From assembly GCA_963921305.4 (NCBI GenBank), contig CAWUEX030000002.1:2418001-2482000 (forward strand): a DNA stretch of 64,000 nucleotides, read 5' to 3'. This document shows, piece after piece, positions 59,800-64,000 of this stretch. The notes below the pieces were generated by a model. The model saw only the letters and a program-made list of their open reading frames with translations. It was not told the DNA's origin and ran no database searches. Both the position numbers and the translations under genes were made by a program. Each line of letters starts with the position of its first letter. The first letter of the stretch is position 1. Source of the stretch: CAWUEX02 sp963921305. GTDB lineage: Bacteria > Pseudomonadota > Alphaproteobacteria > Rhodospirillales > Rhodospirillaceae.

Positions 59800-60216
59800 A
59801 TGACTGTCACTCTTCCGCCGGACTACCGTCCGACCAAGAAAGAAGAATTCATGAACCCGCGCCAACAGGAGTACTTCCGCCGGAAGTTGCTCAGATGGCG
59901 CCAGGAGCTTCTCAAGGAAACCGAGGACACCCTCGAAAGTCTGCAAGACGGCGGCCTGCAAGAGCCCGATCTGGCAGACCGGGCGTCCGCGGAAATGGAG
60001 CGCTCACTGGAACTGCGCACCCGTGACCGGGCCCGCAAGCTCATTTCCAAAATCGATTCCGCACTCAAGCGCATCGAAGACGGCACTTACGGGTACTGCG
60101 AGGAAACCGACGAGCCGATCAGCCTCAAGCGCCTGGAAGCCCGGCCGATTGCCACGCTTAGCCTGGAGGCCCAGGAGCGTCATGAGCGTATGGAACGGAC
60201 TCACCGCTCAGACTAA
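59800..60216 (+). CDS. dksA: RNA polymerase-binding transcription factor DksA, single-cysteine type
   Basis: DksA enters the RNA polymerase secondary channel and, with ppGpp, adjusts transcription to nutrient state. The 138-residue protein begins MTVTLPPDYRPTKKEEFMNP (ATG 59800; ATG 59791 adds three residues). The coiled coil has QQEYFRRKLLRWRQELLKET and the tip acidic pair in LADRASAEMERS. The zinc-finger region GYCEETDEPISLKRLEARPI keeps only Cys100, and the C-terminal pair is replaced by ATLSLEAQERHERMER. Like other alphaproteobacterial DksA proteins it thus probably folds without zinc. The stop is followed by a strong terminator. It follows fliX by 170 bp. Confidence 0.94.
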   Translation: MTVTLPPDYRPTKKEEFMNPRQQEYFRRKLLRWRQELLKETEDTLESLQDGGLQEPDLADRASAEMERSLELRTRDRARKLISKIDSALKRIEDGTYGYCEETDEPISLKRLEARPIATLSLEAQERHERMERTHRSD

Positions 60217-60240
60217 AGAGCTAACCACTCTCTGAATTTG

Positions 60241-60274
60241 AAAAAGCGCGTCCTTTTTTTGGGCGCGCTTTTTT
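60241..60274. terminator. Bidirectional terminator after dksA
   Basis: AAAAAGCGCG (60241-60250) pairs with CGCGCTTTTT (60264-60273), with runs of A and T on both outer sides. It ends dksA and also the minus-strand VOC gene that stops at 60277. Confidence 0.92.
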
Positions 60275-60276
60275 GT

Positions 60277-61149
60277 TCAGACCGCGTCCCACAGCCTGCG
60301 GGCGAGCAGGTCTTCCGGCAAGCGCGTCGTCCATTTGTCGGGGTCCGGGTCGGGCGGCCGCCGTTCCTGAAAGCCGAACAGGCGATCGGCGGCATCCCAG
60401 CCGTACCAGATACGCCCGCCGGTGAGCTCGACCTCTTGCAGAGGGCGGGCTCCCACCGCCGTGACGTGTTCGACAAACGCGTCGTAGCCGTACAGGCGGA
60501 ACACCGGCACCATGGGTACGGCTTCACGATCATCGGCTTGTGGGCCTGGTGCGGCAGGGCCTTCAACAAACCGCATCACCGCGCCATCACCCATATCAAG
60601 CTCGGTGTTGGAGAGCCGATTCAGTTTCAATGTCTCGGCGTAGAACGTGTGAAGCGCCTCGGGATCATCGCCGCGCACGTCGAGAACGCCCAGATCCAGA
60701 ATATCGTCCGCCAGCGGCGCATCGCTGTCCGGCACCTGCAATGGCTGTCCGGTGTCCGAGTCCATCCTGTCGGGCGCGCGTGAGTCTGCCGCGGTGATGC
60801 CAAAGAAAAACCCCAGCGGATCGCGGTAATAGGTCACGCCATCGCGTTCATCCTCCACCCGCAAATCGGCAAGGCGGTCCAGAGTCACGGACACATCGCG
60901 CGACCGGAACATCGGTACATACGGCGCAGCGTTCAGGGAGTCTGGCGGCGGCACAGCGTCCCGGGTCAGGCGGTTGGGTTCGAACACGGTGGTACCGCCC
61001 GCCCACATCATCGCCGAGGCCTGCCGGGGCGGGGTTTCGCGTCCGCGCAACACGCCCAGCCCGATGATATCCCGGTAAAACCGGATCAGTGGAACCGGAT
61101 CGGGCGCGCGCAGCACATACCAGCCAAGGCTTTGAACGCCGGTGCGCAC
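60277..61149 (-). CDS. Two-domain VOC (glyoxalase/dioxygenase-like) protein
   Basis: The 290-residue protein contains two vicinal-oxygen-chelate repeats. The first starts VQSLGWYVLRAPDPVPLIRF with YRDIIGLGV and includes YYRDPLGFFFGI; the second starts LDLGVLDVRGDDPEALHTFY and ends RIWYGWDAADRLFGFQE. VOC proteins are metal-dependent glyoxalases, ring-cleaving dioxygenases, epimerases or non-catalytic ligand binders; metal ligands (His/Glu) cannot be assigned with confidence here. It is last in a minus-strand operon of three genes, 4 bp after the solute-binding protein start-to-stop gap. The upstream partner at 62663 also has a VOC domain, so the operon probably handles one class of substrate. 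Confidence 0.82.
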   Translation of the reverse strand: MRTGVQSLGWYVLRAPDPVPLIRFYRDIIGLGVLRGRETPPRQASAMMWAGGTTVFEPNRLTRDAVPPPDSLNAAPYVPMFRSRDVSVTLDRLADLRVEDERDGVTYYRDPLGFFFGITAADSRAPDRMDSDTGQPLQVPDSDAPLADDILDLGVLDVRGDDPEALHTFYAETLKLNRLSNTELDMGDGAVMRFVEGPAAPGPQADDREAVPMVPVFRLYGYDAFVEHVTAVGARPLQEVELTGGRIWYGWDAADRLFGFQERRPPDPDPDKWTTRLPEDLLARRLWDAV

Positions 61150-61153
61150 GGCG

Positions 61154-62662
61154 TCAGTCCGTCACGGCCAGGGTGTGATACTGGATGAATCCGAACGGCG
61201 CGTCGTAGGTGGCAACGCGCGGTCCCAGCGCATCCGGATGCACGTTCTCATAAAGATAGATGCCCGGCGGGTCTTCGTGCAGATCGTGTAAAATGCCACG
61301 CACGATGTCGCGGCGTTTGTCCATGTCGAACTCCCGGTCCGCCGCCAGGGTGCGCTCGGCGATGTCCGGGCGGCAGATCCACGGCGACTGCCACAAGCAG
61401 GAGTGATAGCGCTGTGCTGCCAGCGGATCGAGCGAGGGCAATGACCCGTAGTTCATGTTGAAGGCTTTGCCGTCCCACGGTGCGCCGTACACGCTGCGCA
61501 CCTGTTTGGTGAACGGCATGCTGATCAGTTCGACGTTGACGCCGACCTTCTGCAGGTCCTGGATGATCTGCAGGTATATTGCTTCTTCCTCAGGGTTCGA
61601 GGTGGCGATCTGGAACGCAATATCGAAGCCGTCCGGGTAGCCCGCTTCGGCCAGCAGGGCGCGGGCTTTCTCCGGATCGTGCGGATAGGGCTTAAGCTCC
61701 GGGTCGTAGCCGAAGGTGCCGCGCGCCGCCGCCTGACTGGCCGGCACGGTGATGCCCTGCAGCAGGGCGGCGACGATGGTCTCGATATCGACCGCGTAGT
61801 TCAATGCCTGACGCACGCGCTTATCCTGCAGCGGGCTTTCCAGTTCGGTAATGAAATTCCACATCTGCACCGACGCCCGGGTGCGGTAATGAATTTGCGC
61901 TCCCGACGCTTCGGCCTGCAGCACATCGGTCGGCGCCAGGTCGAAGGAAATATCGACGGCGCCGGAGATCATCGCCTGCGCCCGGGTGGTCGAGTCCGGC
62001 GCGGCGGTCACCTCAATGCGGCCGATCTTGGGTGTGCGCCAGGCATAGGGGTTCGGCACAAAGGCGGCACGGCCTGTCGCCCAGCGCTCGACCATGTACG
62101 GGCCGGTGCCGTGGGGCTCCAGGGCGAAGGCCTCCGGCCCCACGGCCTCAAAATGCGCCGGTGGCAGGATGCGCACGCCGGCCAGACGCCCCGGGATCAT
62201 GCTGTCCGGCTGTGTGGTTTTGACCTCCAGTGTCAGGCGGTCACGGGCTTTCGCGTGGTCGACCGTGCGCACTTCCCGGTAGGCGGAAAACGTCTTGCCC
62301 TTGTCGGTGAGAAGAAAGTTGATCGTTGCCGCTACCGCGGCGGCGTCAAAGACCTCGCCGTTGGAAAAGCGGATGCCGTCCTTCAGCTCAAACACCCAGG
62401 TTGTTTCGTTCTCATAGCGCCAGGAGTCTGCGAGCAGTCCCACCAGTTCGCCGGCCGGAGAGACTTGGGTCAGGGGTTCGAACAGCGCCGGCCACAGCAG
62501 GAGAGGGGGCCAGCCGCCGGAGGTGTGGGGGTTGGCGTTGCCCGGTGGCATCGAGGCAATGGCCATCCGCAGCACACTGTCTTGTGCGGGTTGGGCCGTG
62601 GCAACCGTCGACCACGTTAAAAGCACGGCGGCCAATACGGATAAACGCCTACTCGCCATCAT
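61154..62662 (-). CDS. ABC transporter solute-binding protein, family 5
   Basis: A 502-residue periplasmic binding protein with a signal peptide (LSVLAAVLLTWSTVATAQPA). It shows family-5 motifs: DSWRYENETTWVFELKDGIR, FSNGEVFDAAAVAATINFLL, HGTGPYMVERWATG, LQDKRVRQALNYAVDIETIV and AREYPD-type YPHDPEKARALLAEAGYPDG. The overall motif order matches the paralogue at 19189-20745. No permease or ATPase genes are beside it. It is sandwiched between two VOC-containing genes and adjoins the upstream one without gap, so they are co-expressed. Ligand unknown; the pairing with VOC enzymes suggests a small organic compound rather than a peptide. Confidence 0.92.
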   Translation of the reverse strand: MMASRRLSVLAAVLLTWSTVATAQPAQDSVLRMAIASMPPGNANPHTSGGWPPLLLWPALFEPLTQVSPAGELVGLLADSWRYENETTWVFELKDGIRFSNGEVFDAAAVAATINFLLTDKGKTFSAYREVRTVDHAKARDRLTLEVKTTQPDSMIPGRLAGVRILPPAHFEAVGPEAFALEPHGTGPYMVERWATGRAAFVPNPYAWRTPKIGRIEVTAAPDSTTRAQAMISGAVDISFDLAPTDVLQAEASGAQIHYRTRASVQMWNFITELESPLQDKRVRQALNYAVDIETIVAALLQGITVPASQAAARGTFGYDPELKPYPHDPEKARALLAEAGYPDGFDIAFQIATSNPEEEAIYLQIIQDLQKVGVNVELISMPFTKQVRSVYGAPWDGKAFNMNYGSLPSLDPLAAQRYHSCLWQSPWICRPDIAERTLAADREFDMDKRRDIVRGILHDLHEDPPGIYLYENVHPDALGPRVATYDAPFGFIQYHTLAVTD

Positions 62663-64000
62663 CTATTTCCGGTAGGCGACATAAGGGGTCAGCTGCTCGT
62701 CGAGAAACTCGGTCACCGCGCCGGCCAATTCATCCGCATGAATGTCGAACACGCCATAGGTCATGTGGTCGAACATCACATAAGTCGCGTTTGTCAGAAA
62801 ACCGTGCGCCTGATCCGTCGGTTCGGTCAGAATGGAGTCCGTGTTGATGATCAGGGTCTGCTGCTTGATCAGCGGCAGGCGGGTTTCCGCCGGGTAGCCG
62901 AACACGGCATCGAAGCCGAACCAGCTGGTCTCCCCCGCCTTCAAATCGTCGATCAAGTTGGCCAAGGCCCGGTCGAACGACACGCCCCTGGGCCGTTTGG
63001 CCACCATGCCGGACCATTTCGCCTGCAAGGATTCCAGGTCGTCCGTCAGCCACGCCGCGCTCTTGCGCTCGTTCCGTTTCTTTTCCCGCCCCTCCGCATC
63101 GAAGTAGGGGTAGGTCACCAGGGCAAGCTTGGCCACCAGGTCATGGCGCAACACCGCCAGTTCCCCGGCGAATACCGAACCGGAGTGATAGCCCATCACG
63201 TCAACCATACCCTTTTGCGTGATGCGATAGTCCATCGAGTCCAAGGCATCGCCGATGGCCATGGCGTGCTCCTGTGCGGTCAACGGCGCACCCGTCTTGG
63301 CCGAATTGCCGAAGCCGATGTGATCGAAGGCGATGACGTCGCGCCGGTCGCCGTCCCCGCGATCCACCGCCGCCTGAAACATCTGAAAGTAGGTGCCGGA
63401 ATACGGCGACGGATGCAGGCACACCAGCGGCCGTTTGGTGGTGCCCGGCGTGCCGGCCCGCCGCGTGTAATGCAGGGCGCCGAAGCGTGTCGGCGCATAG
63501 CCCCGCTCCAGGCCGTGTTCATCGCGGGCGTGCAGCGCCTCATGGGCCAGCCGCCAGCGCTTGTCGGCTTCCATGTCCTCTTCGAAGGGATCGCGCGGGT
63601 GGCCGTACTCGTGCGGTTCGAAGCGTTCCTCGAAACCCATGATGTGGCCTTCCGGATCGATGCAGATGCTCATGTCGGCGCTGTTCCAGCGGAAGGAGTC
63701 ATTGCTGAACTTTACGCCGGCATCTTTAAGCGCTTGATTGAATGCGTCGTGCTCGACCACCCGGACGATGAAGTGATTGGTGATCTCCACCCGGTCCTGC
63801 GGCGGGGTCTGCACCGCCCCGCCGGGGGCGAGTTCCAGATGCACGCCTTCGCCTTGGTCGAACAGATGCCGCCCGTTCACCGGCCCGACCTCCTTGAAGC
63901 CGATCACGTCCCGGTAAAAAGTGATCATGGTCTCCATGTCGGCGACCCGGCGCACGATACTGCGCAGCCCGATGAGATCATCGGGTAGGGGCGCGCAGCC
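62663..64000 (-). CDS. VOC domain fused to alpha/beta-hydrolase (5' end outside window)
   Basis: The frame is open to the window edge, and the residues before GTG 63955 (PDDLIGLRSIVRRVADMETM) continue the VOC fold, so the true start lies beyond 64000. An N-terminal VOC domain (to about the DPEGHIMGFEERFE motif) is joined by a linker to an alpha/beta-hydrolase fold: PLVCLHPSPYSGTYFQMF, VIAFDHIGFGNSAKTGAPLT, and the nucleophile elbow VMGYHSGSVFAGELAVLR. The elbow reads G-Y-H-S-G (63179-63193), placing His where GxSxG hydrolases have the catalytic Ser. Possible other catalytic residues are Asp in NTDSILTEPTD and His in MFDHMTYGVF. The fusion suggests a two-step conversion of one compound. It directly precedes the solute-binding protein gene. 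Confidence 0.85.
   Translation of the reverse strand, partial: GCAPLPDDLIGLRSIVRRVADMETMITFYRDVIGFKEVGPVNGRHLFDQGEGVHLELAPGGAVQTPPQDRVEITNHFIVRVVEHDAFNQALKDAGVKFSNDSFRWNSADMSICIDPEGHIMGFEERFEPHEYGHPRDPFEEDMEADKRWRLAHEALHARDEHGLERGYAPTRFGALHYTRRAGTPGTTKRPLVCLHPSPYSGTYFQMFQAAVDRGDGDRRDVIAFDHIGFGNSAKTGAPLTAQEHAMAIGDALDSMDYRITQKGMVDVMGYHSGSVFAGELAVLRHDLVAKLALVTYPYFDAEGREKKRNERKSAAWLTDDLESLQAKWSGMVAKRPRGVSFDRALANLIDDLKAGETSWFGFDAVFGYPAETRLPLIKQQTLIINTDSILTEPTDQAHGFLTNATYVMFDHMTYGVFDIHADELAGAVTEFLDEQLTPYVAYRK

Noticed and set aside
63953..63955. GTG 63955 as start of the VOC-hydrolase gene
   Set aside because: The frame is open upstream to 64000 and encodes residues continuing a VOC strand (LIGLRSIVRRVADME), so the real start is outside the window.
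1..64000. tRNA, rRNA, CRISPR, insertion sequence, integrase or attachment sites
   Set aside because: Reading both strands showed no tRNA T-arm/anticodon pattern, repeat-spacer array, transposase or integrase motif; the only repeats are the small ones reported.

Overview
The window is a high-GC chromosomal segment of an alphaproteobacterium, most likely from the Rhodospirillales or a neighbouring order. This is inferred from gene content: flbD, fliX, flbT and flaF (alphaproteobacterial flagellar regulators), the run flhA / flbD-motA-fliN-fliH-fliG-fliF, and a DksA of the alphaproteobacterial single-cysteine type. No rRNA, tRNA, CRISPR array, insertion sequence or phage gene was recognised.

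Layout. (1) 1-9.3 kb: flagellar export, motor and switch genes on the minus strand (flhA partial, flbD, motA, fliN, fliH, fliG, fliF), with a hybrid-like membrane histidine kinase on the plus strand. (2) 9.5-12.7 kb: NAD synthesis, with a Nudix-type regulator (nrtR), nadA and nadC but no nadB. (3) 12.7-23.6 kb: accessory metabolism, with a DUF1838-like Tat protein, two TonB-dependent receptors (one split by an in-frame TGA), an orphan family-5 solute-binding protein and two flavoenzymes. (4) 23.7-29.5 kb: hook operon fliK-flgD-flgE (flgE is frameshifted) and an unrecognised filament-like coiled-coil protein. (5) 29.7-42.5 kb: glycosyltransferase island with TPR fusions, GT41-like, WaaA-like, GT4-like and GT8-like enzymes. 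(6) 42.7-52.9 kb: four tandem flagellins, flbT, flaF and two more TPR-GT41 proteins. (7) 52.9-60.2 kb: flgL, flgK, flgN, flgJ and flgI on the minus strand, then fliX and dksA on the plus strand. (8) 60.3-64 kb: a three-gene operon of VOC proteins and another orphan solute-binding protein, running off the window.

How it fits together. FlbD and its partner FliX are both encoded here. Four intergenic sites share a 13-bp inverted repeat GGCAA-N3-N-TGCC and lie upstream of fliF, flhA, fliK and flgI/fliX. The fliK and flgI copies sit about 110-130 bp upstream of good sigma-54 (-24/-12) promoters, the layout expected for FlbD-activated class III operons, while no convincing sigma-54 promoter was seen for fliF or flhA. 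Three of the four flagellin leaders share the element CCTAGAAAGG, a candidate target for the flbT product encoded just downstream. The many TPR-glycosyltransferases around the flagellins suggest a FlmG-like cytoplasmic flagellin glycosylation system with unusual multiplicity. Three coding lesions (flgE frameshift, receptor TGA, an ATT where one flagellin should start) deserve read-level checking.
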